Source: Prostheceraeus crozeri
Lineage: Eukaryota; Platyhelminthes; Polycladida; Euryleptidae
Assembly (NCBI GenBank): GCA_907163375.1
Contig: CAJQUW010011636.1
Location: 62,001 to 126,000, forward strand
Direction of reading: 5' to 3'
Length of the DNA stretch: 64,000 nucleotides
In this document: piece by piece, positions 1-11,598 of the stretch
Numbering within the stretch: the first letter of the stretch is position 1
How the letters are laid out: each line of letters begins with the position of its first letter
Notes under the pieces: generated by a model
Told to the model about the DNA's origin: nothing
What the model saw: only the letters and a program-made list of their open reading frames with translations
Database searches by the model: none
Position numbers and translations under genes: made by a program

Positions 1-576
1 GGACATAAGACGTTTGTACACAACACAATTATTTTTTGTCGACATTTCTCCACACTTTGATCCAAGTAGGCATTACTCACAATATAATTGGAACGACTAT
101 ATCGTCGGAAAGAAGTGCCGTTTTCACGATTTTTGTGTTCAGTATGAAACTGGGTTAGAACAAGACGACGGTATTCCTTAGTCCACAGCATTTTGTACTC
201 TGTCCACTAAAACATTCTTTTCCACCTTTGGCGCCGTTGAGATGTGCAACGGCTTTGAATTGAAACCCGAACTCGACCACCTGCCACACGAACCAATTTT
301 GAACCCGACCGACCCGAAAATTTTAACGAGCATAACTATTACGTTACGAACATTACGAAAAATTATTTCAATCGTTGAGAATGTATTTCCCAGTATTTAG
401 GCTTGAGTCTTTGTGAAAAAAAACTACTAAATGAGAAGGAAATTGCTCTTTTTCACAATGACAGTCTTTAGTCCTATACATTGTTTTCCATTTGTGGAGT
501 GATAGGGACTATTACGTGATAGTATCCTAAAGCTTGTGAAGTGTGAATATCACACATTGCAGGAATATATTGAATT
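1..576. other. no gene recognised
   Basis: AT-rich sequence with no supported coding frame, splice-bordered exon or repeat that I can name. Confidence 0.5.
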
Positions 577-1245
577 CAGGGTGGCGGCCGAGCCCGGGAA
601 TCTAAAGCACACATTTTATGGATGACGGTTACCACGCGCCCATTGTTTGTACGCAAACTGATAACAAAACAAGTGATGACAATTAGGAATTCTTCTGGCG
701 TTAACGGTCTTCGTCCATTGTGGCAGTCTTCCTGGTTTCTCTTGTCTATGCTTCTGGATAAGTTGGTGTTATCGTCCTTTTGTATTGACAGAGTGCTGAC
801 TGAGTGCGACAGAGTCAAATATCGTTCACGTCATAATTTGGTGTTAAAATTCTAACCGGAAGGTATGATAAAAGTAGTTTAAAGCAAAATAATGATTTTT
901 CGACGTCACTTTACTTCCCCATACAGGGGGCTAGGACGGTGCTGACACTGTCAGACTTGAATCTGGAGGGTTGTGATCGTTTAGTCCGGATGCCCTTCCT
1001 GACGACTTCCAATGACACTTTCGGGGCTCGACTTCTGGACCAGAAGATCGCTAGGCCAAGCCATTAACTACTGTGCCACGGACACCACGCACATTAGTGT
1101 TTTGAAAGTAGTTAAAAGCAGTGTCCGGATATTTTTTGAGCGTTGTAGACAATTGGAATAAAGTATCTTGTCATTATAAAAAATGGCGTGGAAATTCGAT
1201 GAAATAGTCCGGGAATTTGAAGCTTGAAATCTGGCCGCCACCCTG
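577..1245. mobile_element. small TIR element (possibly hAT-type MITE)
   Basis: The segment starts with CAGGGTGGCGGCC and ends with the exact inverted copy GGCCGCCACCCTG, a 13-bp terminal inverted repeat, 669 bp apart. CAGGG termini are common in hAT-type elements. No convincing 8-bp target duplication is visible, so the family is tentative. No transposase fragment is recognised inside; the interior carries a SINE-like insert at about 915-1096. Confidence 0.5.
915..1096 (-). repeat. tRNA-derived SINE-like sequence
   Basis: Read on the minus strand, the head GTGGCACAGTAGTTAATGGC resembles a Pol III A box of a tRNA-like promoter and is followed about 30 nt later by AGTCGAGCCCC, a B-box-like stretch. 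Further on comes AGGAAGGGCATCCGG, a motif I associate with animal tRNA-derived SINEs. Seen: motif order and spacing. Inferred: SINE identity. The tail end is not sharply defined. Confidence 0.4.
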
Positions 1246-2302
1246 CATACAGTATATGTATCCTCATTGTATGAAATTCGGTCAAAATAAGTGAATAAAT
1301 GAGCATTCTAGAATATTGAATCTCTAGATGCACTGATCTGATTAAATAATCAGGAATTGCCGTACAATTCACAATCGTCTGCTAGATGTTCATGATTTAA
1401 CAATCGGGCTACTAAAATCCCAGTGAAACAGGAGTTGGCCTTCCTAGTACATCACTTGATTAATTCAGTATGTCATTTATGATAAATAATGCGAAAAATT
1501 GACCTAGCCATTGAAAGGTACATTGATTTTAACCCTAGCAGAATCAATGGCGCTTAGTATAATTAAAGCCTTGTATTTTAATTAAGAATCAGTTTCGATA
1601 TGTGAGACGTCATTTTGATTTCCATCAAGAAATCTGATGTATTTTTATTGCGCTTCGATGATGAGTTTGTCTAAACAGCCCCCATCATTGTGTAGTCATT
1701 GGGGCGGCGGCCATATGCATTCAGGGCGACATTTCGCTTTTTCAAGCGGTTTGGTAAAGCACATGTGGCAGCAGCAATTTGCTTTTTTTGCGGAAATGAG
1801 TCCAAATGTTTTCGTTGTGTATTGGGGCGGCAAATTGTTTTTGGTAAATTAATTGACTTTGAATGCGGATTCGTGAAGTAAGTAGATCGACTTTTAGCTG
1901 ATAATTTTGCTTCATAATCGCTTTGATTTGTACCCCCACACCCATGCCCGAGTTGTACGTCGGATCAGTTACACGATGATCCGACCGAAAACTAGAGGAA
2001 TCCGGTGGATCCGAAAAGTTCAAAGTTGTAATCTTACCGAAGCAATTGAAATTCTCGATTCAAATGTGGGTGTGCGTTGTGTTCAGGATTTGGTATCTGA
2101 AGTCTGCAAGTAATAGGCGGTTGGATCAAATACGGAGGTGTGCGAGGTCCAGGGGGAGGTATCATCGCTCTCACCAGATGTTACTAACCCTTCCCTGTTG
2201 AGAGTTGCGAGTGTGTGACGGGGGTAGAGATGTGCGAATCCGAGTCTATCGGATCCTTTTCATTCATAAGTTTCATAGCTACCGTTTTTCCTTTAATTGC
2301 AG
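1246..2302. other. no gene recognised; probably upstream intron
   Basis: Short open frames occur, for example 1907-2113 on the plus strand, but they have no recognisable similarity and their possible splice phase does not fit the exon at 2303. Two GGGGCGGC-containing stretches lie near 1700 and 1824. The segment probably belongs to the intron before the catenin-like exon. Confidence 0.4.
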
Positions 2303-2452
2303 TTATTGGAATCTCTATCAACGGAAAACTTTCAGCAATTAGACAATGATATCTTCGAAAGAAATATTTCAACGACGTTGAAGCATGCGATGATTGTTGC
2401 AGACTTTTCTTCTCACTTATATAACGAAGATATTCAATCAGTCTGCTGTGCG
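2303..2452 (+). CDS. catenin-like exon A (50 codons)
   Basis: It is preceded by the acceptor CTTTAATTGCAG and followed by the donor GCG|GTGAGC. It is open in phase 0 from LLESLSTENF to SVCCA. The ending NEDIQSVCCA aligns with the helix before the conserved ALQDLLSEY segment of alpha-catenins. It joins in frame to the next exon across a 65-nt intron. Confidence 0.6.
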
Positions 2453-5400
2453 GTGAGCTGCTTGCGAAAAGTTAATTCAGTTTCATTCAAATGTTAAATG
2501 TGACATTTGATATTCAGATAGAGGACGGTAAGAGAGACTTGACTGAACTGCTCAATCGCACAGAATCACCGGACACTGACGCATCGAGGTAAGTCAGTTT
2601 TTTGGGATTAGATAACCTGTACTTACATTTCGTTGTTGTTCAGCATAGGTAATAATTGAAACCGATCCTAGCTGAACTGAATCACTAAGAATAGGAGGCG
2701 CTTGACTGCTAATAAGCCATGACCACGGAATATATGGATGCGCACATCTAAGCAGCGACGGAGATTAAAGGAGAAAAAGAGAGAGAGAGAGATGAACGAC
2801 ATGCTGACGCAATGAAAATGAGGTAACTATCTATATATGACGTCACTTGTTTAGATGACGATTTTGTCTACATCAACCATGACTGTCGCCTTGTGTACTT
2901 TCTTCCGCAAGGTGTTGGTTATATGATGCCGTCATTATGATGTCATCAATTGAAATGAGGTAATTCTCTCATAGAGCGCTATCATCCTCTGAATATGACG
3001 CCATCAAGTACTGCGTCGTGTCCATCATGCGAAAGAAATTATATTGCAGACAGTTAATGATTGATCTAAAAGCAGATAGAATGATCACACATTGATTTGT
3101 AGTCTCAGTTAAAAATTAGGAATAACTGCGATTTTATCAATTATTAGGAATCATCATCAGACTTAGCTCACATCTCATGTATACAGATTAAAGATGAGCG
3201 ATCCTACCCGAACCCGAATGCTCGGGTTCGGGTAGAGCAATTGAGAACTCGGGTCGGGTCGGGTAGGATTATCTCTTTTATCTAAAACCCGAAATAACCC
3301 GAACTCGGTTTTTTTCGGGTTGGAGCATACAAATTTGAAAAATGTTTAGAACTTCAAAAATTATATTCTGTGAAGCTAGCACTGTTTCATGTGTACCTGT
3401 AGTTTTATGAAGTTTTTCAAATTGTGGCTTATCACATTATTCTCATTGTGAATTATTGATCTAATAAAATACTTTGCACTACATATTTTGCTTCTAAAGC
3501 AACGAAAGATCATTATCAAATTAATTGAATCTGTTCTTGTGGTCTCTTAAGGCCTCATTCTCACAATGACATGTAGATCGTGGCTCGCAGGATGGACAGA
3601 AAGAAATGAAATTTAAATTGAGATAAGCTTTACATAGGAACGGAAGCTTAACTATACATCAAATATTATATAATTGAAATTTTAGCATCTATCTGCAGAA
3701 TTATGTTGTTACATGTAGTGATGCAGCTCAGCTGCTCGGAGATTGACATCTTTATTAACATTGAGAGTAAAAGTGTCTCAATCAGAGTATTGAAGGAGTA
3801 TGCTGCAACACCTATAATATATCGCGAAGCAATCGATTATTTGTAAAGATTCCGAATTTTGTCATGTATTGTAAGTTATATTAATTTCGTGGGTTATTAT
3901 GCTACTTACACGTATTTAGTATTTGTTTGAATACTTTATTAGCCTAGAGAAAGTAAAATACCAGCTACTGCGTATTTTAGTAAAGATACTAAAATAATAC
4001 TACTAAGAAGTTAGACTACCGCCCGGTATCACATATTAGGATCAAGCATTAGCTTTATATATAGAAATGTTTCTGATTTTTCGAATATAATCGGGTCGGG
4101 TTCTGGCACTCTTTGTAGGGTTCGGGTCTGGTCGGGTTCTGGAACTTTTTGTCGGGTTCGGGTCAGACATTAGTACCCGACCCGACATCGGGTTCGGGTC
4201 GGGCTCGGGTTGAAATTTTGTTCGACTCGGGTATCCGAACTTTTGGAACCCGACCCGACGCTCATCTTTAATATAGATCTATCAACTAGCAAAACAACAC
4301 TGTGGTGGCCATTCCTCTGTTCTAAGTGAAACAAGCTATATACTTTCTCAATTAATTGCCTCATTTACTATTAAACCTCATTAGCAGTGTGCTTGCAAAA
4401 ACCAGCACTTGTTAATTTTTGCAGGCGCACAGACGTGGTCGTCAGTAGTGTTAAAAGTAGTATTAAGTGAATACCCGTCGAAATTAAACTGATATGCTTA
4501 ATAAGCTAATGGCGTATCTCTGATCTAAAGGCGTTATGAATGAATTGAAGAATGTCTGCTGACAGCATGCAACCACATGCGAAGATAGACAAGGGAAATA
4601 GGCAAAGCACAGGGTGGGTGTAGCAGAATTAGTTTGTAAATTAAATTCCTTGTAAAACAACAAAATGGGCTGATGGATAGATATTCTTTCTAGGCAAATT
4701 TCAGGTAAGGAATTTTTATGAAGATGTTTTACGGACTTGATTAACCATTATTTTCCCTCGAAATACATCCAATGAAAATGATATGAAATCTGATGTTATT
4801 TTTGGTCCGTTTTCTTTCTTCAAATTTTAACGAATGTGTTCTTCAAGTATCGTGTGAGAAGTTAGATCTATCAAAGTTAATTTCTAATTCCGATTTTTTT
4901 GATGCTACTGTTGATCATAGAAAAATCTTTATTCCAAGAGAGGTGCAGTTCCAAGAAGAGATGGAATGACTAAAATAATGGTTTAACCTTAGTAATTTGC
5001 GATTAATTTAATTTACGAGTGAAATGTGTTACAATATGCAGTGTAAGGACATCCTTCGTCTGTTTAAGCAGAGAATAAATTCCTGCTAATTCAGCAAGTT
5101 GTGGCTACTGTAGACAATTTCAATTCTGCGATAATACATCGACAGGAAACTTTGCAATCTGTTCAACAACCTGTGCCTTCATGATGCTCAATGTACGCTT
5201 AACGTTCTTTAAAAAAGAATGCGATAGATGGGGTCTGCTAGTGATTATGAAAAATGGAATTATAGCTATGGAAACATACGTGTATATAAAGTAGCTGACA
5301 ATAATTCTTGACATGAAAACAACTCATTGTCGCCTCCTTCACTGGAAAATCAAGAAATGTCTTTTCTTCAGTTTGATTTCCTGATACGATTCAAAACATA

Positions 5401-8400
5401 AGTGAGCTCTTAAAATACAGTTTGAAATTTCAGCTGATTTCTAGAAATAATCACAGGAAATGTGACGAAACCATCCAACTCCATTCAGAAGTCGTAATTC
5501 AGCAGCCACTGCAGATTCAGCCGAAGATATAAACTTAGTCGTCGAATACTTTGAAGTCGAAAAATCTAGCTGTATTTATGACAGTTGATTTTTAACTACC
5601 ACTAAATGACATTCAAAAATGCTTTCGAAAACGCTTCGAATGTACAAGTCGGATTATCACTGCAATCTTCACGCGTTGGATTCGTGCTATGTGTCGTGTT
5701 GATAAATACTTAAGTCAACAATCTCATCCGAAGGATTTTGGAATTATTTACTATGCATTTTTGAAATTGTTTGCTCCATAACAAGCGTACTCGCCCTCAC
5801 ATTTCATTTTGAGCTGATATGTTTTTGAAATGTCACATATACTTAAGCGATATTGTCAAAAGTCTGGTTGAGTAATCAATCAGGATAAAAATGACAAAGT
5901 GTCATGTACATGCATGTACAATATCTGCATGAATTACTTCACTCGTAAATTAGTCAATAATTGAAACATTTGCATTCGAAAGTTTTTAGCAAAATCGTGA
6001 AAGGATTTTACCTATCTCGTCCACCTGATCAAGAATCTGTAATTAGATTTAAGAAGTTATAGTTGTTCCTGAGATGATAGTGTTTTATTCAACGATCATT
6101 TAATCTGTTTCCAAAAATTTAAATGTCCTGTTAACAGTGTCGTAGAGAAAATACCAATAAAATCTTACTTCATGGTTATTATAATGTAAGGTGTCGACAA
6201 TCCCGGAAAAACCGGGAATTGCAATAGCCCTTGGAAAACCCTGGAAATAGTCATGACCCCGGTAAATTTGAGTAATCCCTGAGTAATTACATGGCAAATA
6301 GGCCTTATTGGATGGATTAGAAAACCGAAACATGTGCAACATCTTATGTTTAGAGGAGTAACTAAAATAATCAAAGTGTGTTGCTAGGTTTTTGATAATG
6401 ACTGAGTGTAAGCATTAAATTCATTGTTGGCAATTGATATTCGGGATAGTGCAATATTCGCTCACATAACTAGTGTGATGTCTATTGTATCTCTTCTTCT
6501 GGATTTTGCCGCAATTTTGATGCTTCTTCAGTTGGCTGAATGTGTGCCCATTCAAATATTTAGTTTCGATAGCATTTCTTTCTAATTATCTTCCTGTGTC
6601 AGCAATACTGACACATGTTGTTGTACTTTACCGACACTTATTGTTCCCAAGTGAATTAATCAATGATGGAAATGGGATGTTGATATTCTTCAAACATGCC
6701 TAGACCTGATTCGAGATTTGGAAAACTGTTTCACTCAACTTGCTGAAGTGGCAACTTGAATAATTACCGGTATATTGATAACACATACAAATTACATGAA
6801 TTTGTGTCTGTCAAAGTTCTGTAATAAACATCTTACTAAAGTAAGCATAATTTGCACATGAGAAATATAAATTTTTTAGGCATAATGTGAGAACAATTAC
6901 ACTAGGTTAAGTATGTAGCAGCTGATCTCTAATTTGATAACATGGATATGGGTTTCTGTTGAAAGATTCACAATGGAATATGTTGAACAAGACATCACCA
7001 AAATTTGTCAATTAATTTGAGTACTTTTTTCAAACGAAAATATCTCTTCGTGACTTCATCGCTTTAATTTTTCAAGCAACTCATACTGGATGTATTAAAA
7101 AGTAGGTATAATAAGAAAAACATGATGAAAGCTAAAAGTTTCAAATGGTTTTTGATGCGCACCAACTTTAATTTGAAAATTTGTTACAAAGCCATTTAGA
7201 TGCCTAGCAATCACCGATTAGTCATGCGTTCTCGAATTGGTTGGATATCAAAAAATTAGATCTTCTGTTTGAAGCCTGTAAGCGCTGTACTATTTGAATG
7301 AAATAACCACTTATAACACAGTGCCCCCTCCCGTTATTGATCATTCCTCTAAAACGACCGCTTTCCCATGCTCTGGACAATTTTCCAATGTATTGACTCC
7401 CCAGCAGAGGTCACTCCTCTACAACAACTAGGTTCAGACGGGATGTTTTGAATTTTTCCCCAATTCCCAGCGACCACATGTAGACCGACAGCTTTATAAA
7501 AATCTCTAAGTAAGTGAAGAGGCTAATCGCGCACCTTTCTTACCTCACTTTCTGAAGCCACAGCTTCAACAAGTTTGTTAGTATTTCAAGTTAGAATTGA
7601 GATGAAGAAACAGAGACTACTGACTGATCTTTGAATGAATTATTGCGTGTCGCTTTCAAAAACACTGACAGACGGAAATTGCATTTTGTCCATCACTGTT
7701 GTTAGAAAGCGTCACGAAGAACTTGTAACGTGGTATATCTTTTGATATACTTTTAAAATCTACAACAAACATTAACACAGCATTCATATCTCCAACATTG
7801 TATAACTAGTTGCGTTTACCTTGCATTTTACTGTAGGCCAAATTTTAAGAAGTTTAATTTCAAAAATATTCGACTTAGTATAAGAAAGTGAATAGGTGGG
7901 TACTCAGTCCTGCATGCTCACTTTCAACTGGGATACAACGTCAGTGTTCGAAATAGCTACATGTTGGCTATCTGTCGCAAACAGTGCAGGCTACATATAT
8001 GTTGAGAAAACATCCTTCCCTACAGCGACCAACCCCCCCCCCCCTACAACGACCACTTTTCCTTACTCCCTTCAGTGGTCGTCGTTAGGGGGAGCCCTGT
8101 ACATTTAAAATTTTTTAGAAGCTATCTCAAATCAGAATCAACGAATCAGGACGTTAAAATTCTATGGGAGCAGTCAATCTTGAAACAAAATTGTGACTAT
8201 TCTGTGATGCCACAATTCATGACACTTACATCATACTTTGGCGATGTTTATTAATGTCATTATAGATCTTATATCATAGCTTTATGCAACTCTATTCTGT
8301 AATCAAGTATAAAAACGGACAGCATGCCCACTCGCTATAAGCATAAAGTCGTAAATCACTTGTCACTAGTTGATCGATCGTTACATGAACCCCTATCATG

Positions 8401-11400
8401 GTCGTTACCAATTAAAACTGAATAATCGCCCAAGAAGTATTACCTATCCATCTTTCCTTTGATTTATGTCAATACTTTTCAATTCTCCTCGTACCCCATT
8501 CATACGCTTATAAATGTATAAATATGACTTACAAAGCAATATTAGTTCATATACAATCTCTTCCATTTCAGTGTTGCATTGAATGATCAGCGTGAGTTCT
8601 TAGTTGATAATTTAATGCATTTAGAAAATATGGTCAATGAAGCCATTGTATTTGTCGTGGTGGACGCTCTCTGTGAACCAATTAATCAATCAAATGTAAG
8701 TCACGACAATTCCTTTAAAGCAAGGTCAATCAGTAATATTATGGGAACAATAATGAATTTCACAGTTTACTAAAAATTGCGGAATCTAATGTGATTCTTG
8801 AAATAAACTCACTGATTCATAATTGCTGCCAGAAATTTAGTATTGGTTCTTCATTATAACTTTGACTCGTCTACAAGCTGTAGGAAGTAATAAAACCGAA
8901 TTGCGATGTAATGATCTTATTTAATTTTTATAACAAAAATTTTTCGGCTCGCACGCCCTTATCAATGTTATAACACATCTGGATATAAATGAATATATAC
9001 AGATGAATACAAATTTCAAAAATTATAGGTAGGTCTATTACTCTACCGTAGTATGATTCCATAGGAATCTGAGTAGCGGCACTGCACTATGAAACATAGC
9101 ACAGTGCCGCCAAAGGACCCTAATCAAATGCTGTGTATCTATAACTGATTGTTAGATATCATGTATATTGATACATGAGGAGGAATCAATTTGGGAGAAG
9201 GAGGAAATTAATCATTGTTGTTCTTCTTCGGTCTTGATTTATTTTGATGGCCAAACTCTACTTTCCGGTTCAGTTTGCGGCTTTTCTAAGTCAATGATGG
9301 TCGCTTCAGTTGCCTGACGTAGTGTGGCATCCTTTGGGCATCGTGCTCGCACTTCAATATTCCAAAGCACATCTTGCTCTCCATGCTTTTCTTTTTGATG
9401 TTAGTATAGAATAGATGCTTTGCTTTTGTTCTTCAGCAACATAAGGTGCTCCTTCATTCTTTCTTGTAAACTACGAGCAGTCTCTCCGATGTAGGTATAT
9501 TGACATACATTGCATTTCAACTGATACACGCAATCACGGCTGTAAGGACAGACACAACAACTTGGATTTTTGCATGTTGAAGAAGTGAATGGATTGGATT
9601 ACAGCCGAAATAAAATTGGCGGCACTGTGCTATGTTTCATAGCACAGTGCCGCTACTCAGATTCCTATGGAATCATGCTACGGTAGAGTAATAGACCTAC
9701 CTATAATTTTTGAAATTTGTATTCATCTGTATATATTCATTTATATCCAGATGTGTTATAACATTGATAAGGGCGTGTGAGCCAAAAAATTTTTGTTAAA
9801 AAAATTAAATAAGATCATTACATCGCAATTCGGTTTTATTACTACCTACAGCTTGTAGACGAGTCAAAATTATAATGAAGAACCAATACTGGATAAATAA
9901 TGTCTCGTGGCACAATCTGGCAAATATTGCCTCTTATTCAAATGCCAAAAATTTGAACCTATCAATTGACATGGAATGCATTAGCGTACCGCCGTTGCCA
10001 TTCATGTGCAATGACTTCAGTGAAAATTACTATTACGAAATCTAACTGATGAATAAACGCCAATACCAACATTATCAATCATCAAGGTGTCAACCAAGCA
10101 AGCTATTCTATCTAATACATGGATTTTTTTACAACATGAAGTTCATGCTTGCAGCCACTCACGAGCTCCAAAAAAATCAGATAGCATAGGTTCTTTTCTT
10201 AGTGCTCAATCTTGTTGCTAATTTGTTGACAACAGATTTTGATTTTAATTTTTCAATTTGTTCTTGTCTACTCTTTTTAGGTTGCGCATTTTTGAATCAC
10301 CGTTTATTTTTGGTCATAAATGTCAGCTTTGCGAGTAGTGTTCAAGTGTCGCGATTTAGGGCAACTCCCTTTTTCGCTATGTTCCCTGCCTCGTAGATCA
10401 TGACGAGTGATGCTATTCGATTCAGTGTGGTCCATTCTACCTTAGGGGACCGTATTGTGAAAACCGATGTTTAGAAAAATTTTCGGGAACGTTCTCCCTC
10501 CCTCCCACAAAGTGCTTCCATGTTCTACTAAATTAATCTATGCATTGTTCAATAGCTATTATGAAGTTAACGATGAAGCTGTTTATTGAGCCATTTGACA
10601 ATGCTGAATCGTTTGTAGCTTTATTGGGCGAGTAAGTTGGCTTCGATGATCAGTAAAAGTTGCATTAAATTCAGCATTCACTTTTTATTATTGGCCTTTT
10701 CACTTTTTCTATTGGCGTTTAGACTTCGGAGTACTATTGAGCAAATGGTGCTCGAATTAATTTGTATGCGAGTTTTTGGATGCACTAGCTAATGCAAACA
10801 CTAACCGTAAAAAGTTAACGCTAGAGTTGATGCTAACCTCATTCCACCGAGTCTGCAGCTGCCATAGAAATTGATAGTAATGAAACATCAACTTCAGAGA
10901 TAGGCAAGTTGTTTCTATGACGGCTGCCCGCCAAAGAACCAAGTGCATAAATCGTTCAAATCCTAATATTTATATATCGAAAATTGTTTATGATTTTGTA
11001 TGTTGTGTTTTTGTATATTATTGTTTGATAATGTAGCACACTTTTTAACAATTGTTTACCTGATTTCTTGTTCAGTCAGTGAACATATTCTCAATGCCAA
11101 TGTATTCTGAGACAGTCTTATTCAGCTGCAAACCAATGTGAAATTAATGCCGATATGGTGTTTCTGTAATGTCGATTTTTTACTTCTCCTAGATGGAGTC
11201 GATGGCTTCAGACATCAACTTGGCATGTCATTTGGCATTGGCAAGCTGCAGTGAGACAGATCACATTGTGGAAATATCGAGTGCCAGCAACAGGGCCAAT
11301 CTGCTCTGGAGACTCATCAAAATTGTTTCATCTTCCGATAGAACTCGATTAATCAAAGAATGGGAAGCGACAATTACGAAACTGACATGGTCATTAGATC

Positions 11401-11598
11401 GTACTATCAATTTGCTGCTTTTTATCACCATTATTGACGAACTGATACTTGACGAATATTATGAAATCAACCACACCTCTGATGCTGTCCGGGGCCTTTC
11501 AAGAATCCTACTGATGGCTAATCGTGTTATGCAGGCGGCTAACATGAAACAATTGCAGAATAAAGAATTCAACGTTCTACTGCAGTACCTAAAATCAG
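2303..11598 (+). CDS. alpha-catenin/vinculin-superfamily gene, four central exons
   Basis: Four exons (2303-2452, 2518-2588, 8572-8695, 11193-11598) have GT-AG borders and compatible phases (0/0, 0/2, 2/0, 0/1), giving about 250 codons. By eye the product follows the middle of alpha-catenin or alpha-catulin. IFERNISTTLKHAMIVADFS matches the FRPSLEERLESI...ALMADSS stretch. IEDGKRDLTELLNR matches the helix ending ALQDLLSEY. LIKEWEATITKLTWSLD matches FKDQWEKQVRVLTEAVD. SDAVRGLSRILLMANRVM matches AGAIRGRAARVIHIINAEM. Family members are helical-bundle proteins that link cadherin or integrin adhesions, or Rho signalling, to actin. N- and C-terminal exons are not found here. Introns are 65, 5983 and 2497 nt; the large ones carry transposons. 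The divergence suggests catulin or a lineage-specific paralogue rather than a strict alpha-catenin. Confidence 0.65.
2518..2588 (+). CDS. catenin-like exon B (71 nt)
   Basis: The acceptor is TTTGATATTCAG and the donor GCATCGAG|GTAAGT is near consensus. It encodes IEDGKRDLTELLNRTESPDT and ends in phase 2. Its last AG joins the first T of the exon at 8572 to give AGT (Ser), which keeps the frame. Confidence 0.6.
2589..3187 (+). other. intron, no gene recognised
   Basis: The segment contains a short GA-rich run near 2776 and several GACGTC or GATGTC motifs between 2838 and 3005 (for example TATGACGTCACT). Nothing coding is recognised. Confidence 0.4.
3188..4271. mobile_element. TIR element with CGGGTT-rich ends (hAT-like, non-autonomous)
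   Basis: The ends are TTAAAGATGAGCG and its exact inverse CGCTCATCTTTAA. Both subterminal zones, about 3205-3325 and 4088-4262, are packed with CGGGT, CCCGAA and CGGGTCGGGTT units, while the roughly 750-bp centre is plain AT-rich DNA. The design (short TIR, dense GC-rich subterminal repeats, AT core) is that of a non-autonomous hAT-type element. Flanks begin TATA on both sides but an 8-bp duplication is not exact. It lies in the third catenin-like intron. Confidence 0.6.
4272..7318 (+). other. intron interior, no gene recognised
   Basis: AT-rich. Around 6194-6290 there is a GC-richer patch with repeated CCCGGAAAAACCGGG- and CCCTGGAAA-like pieces. It resembles one worn end of a DNA transposon, but no partner end is found. 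No coding similarity is seen. Confidence 0.4.
7319..8099. repeat. possible MITE with CTACAACGACC repeats and a C12 tract
   Basis: The left boundary CAGTGCCCCCTCCCGTTA and the inverse of the right boundary (CAGGGCTCCCCCTAACGACG) are similar but imperfect. The motif CTACAACGACC or close variants recurs near 7350, 7417, 8021 and 8045. A homopolymer of 12 C lies at 8033-8044. There is no clear target duplication. It is probably a worn, non-autonomous DNA transposon. Confidence 0.35.
8572..8695 (+). CDS. catenin-like exon C (124 nt)
   Basis: The acceptor is TCTTCCATTTCAG and the donor AAT|GTAAGT is near consensus. After one leading base it reads VALNDQREFLVDNLMHLENM and continues to DALCEPINQSN, ending in phase 0. 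The position corresponds to the RKAVMDHISDSFLETN...LIEAA helix of alpha-catenins. The match is weak on its own and is supported mainly by splice phase and order. Confidence 0.55.
8839..9111 (+). repeat. left inverted arm (273 bp)
   Basis: Begins AGTATTGGTTCTTC and ends CACAGTGCCGCC. It is the inverse of 9618-9890. Confidence 0.75.
9618..9890 (-). repeat. right inverted arm (273 bp)
   Basis: Begins GGCGGCACTGTGC and ends GAAGAACCAATACT. It is the inverse of 8839-9111. Confidence 0.75.
9891..11192 (+). other. intron, no gene recognised
   Basis: AT-rich intronic sequence ending in the acceptor TTTTTACTTCTCCTAG. No repeats or coding similarity are recognised. Confidence 0.4.
11193..11598 (+). 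CDS. catenin-like exon D (406 nt)
   Basis: This is the best-supported exon of the gene. Its acceptor is TTTTTACTTCTCCTAG and its donor AAATCAG|GTGAGG. The 135 open codons align with the alpha-catenin M region. DINLACHLALASC corresponds to VEVANLACSISNN. LIKEWEATITKLTWSLD corresponds to FKDQWEKQVRVLTEAVD. DELILDEYYE corresponds to ENHILEDVNK. DAVRGLSRILLMANRVM corresponds to GAIRGRAARVIHIINAEM. It ends in phase 1; the following exon is not recognised within the window. If one read on through the donor, the frame would close three codons later. Confidence 0.7.

Larger units (their letters stand above)
8839..9890 (-). mobile_element. Penelope-like GIY-YIG fragment between 273-bp inverted arms
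   Basis: Arms 8839-9111 and 9618-9890 are inverted copies with only scattered differences, and each contains its own short palindrome around GGCACTGTGCTATG. Between them, on the minus strand (about 9230-9570), is a worn GIY-YIG endonuclease domain typical of Penelope-like elements, with a CNVCQYTYIGETARSLQERM block. No reverse transcriptase is present between the arms. Penelope-like elements are known to have terminal repeats in direct or inverted order. This copy is broken and old. It sits in the fourth catenin-like intron. Confidence 0.65.

Noticed and set aside
1907-2113. 68-codon plus-strand frame with a possible donor at its end
   Set aside because: No similarity seen, and the donor phase does not fit the catenin-like exon at 2303.
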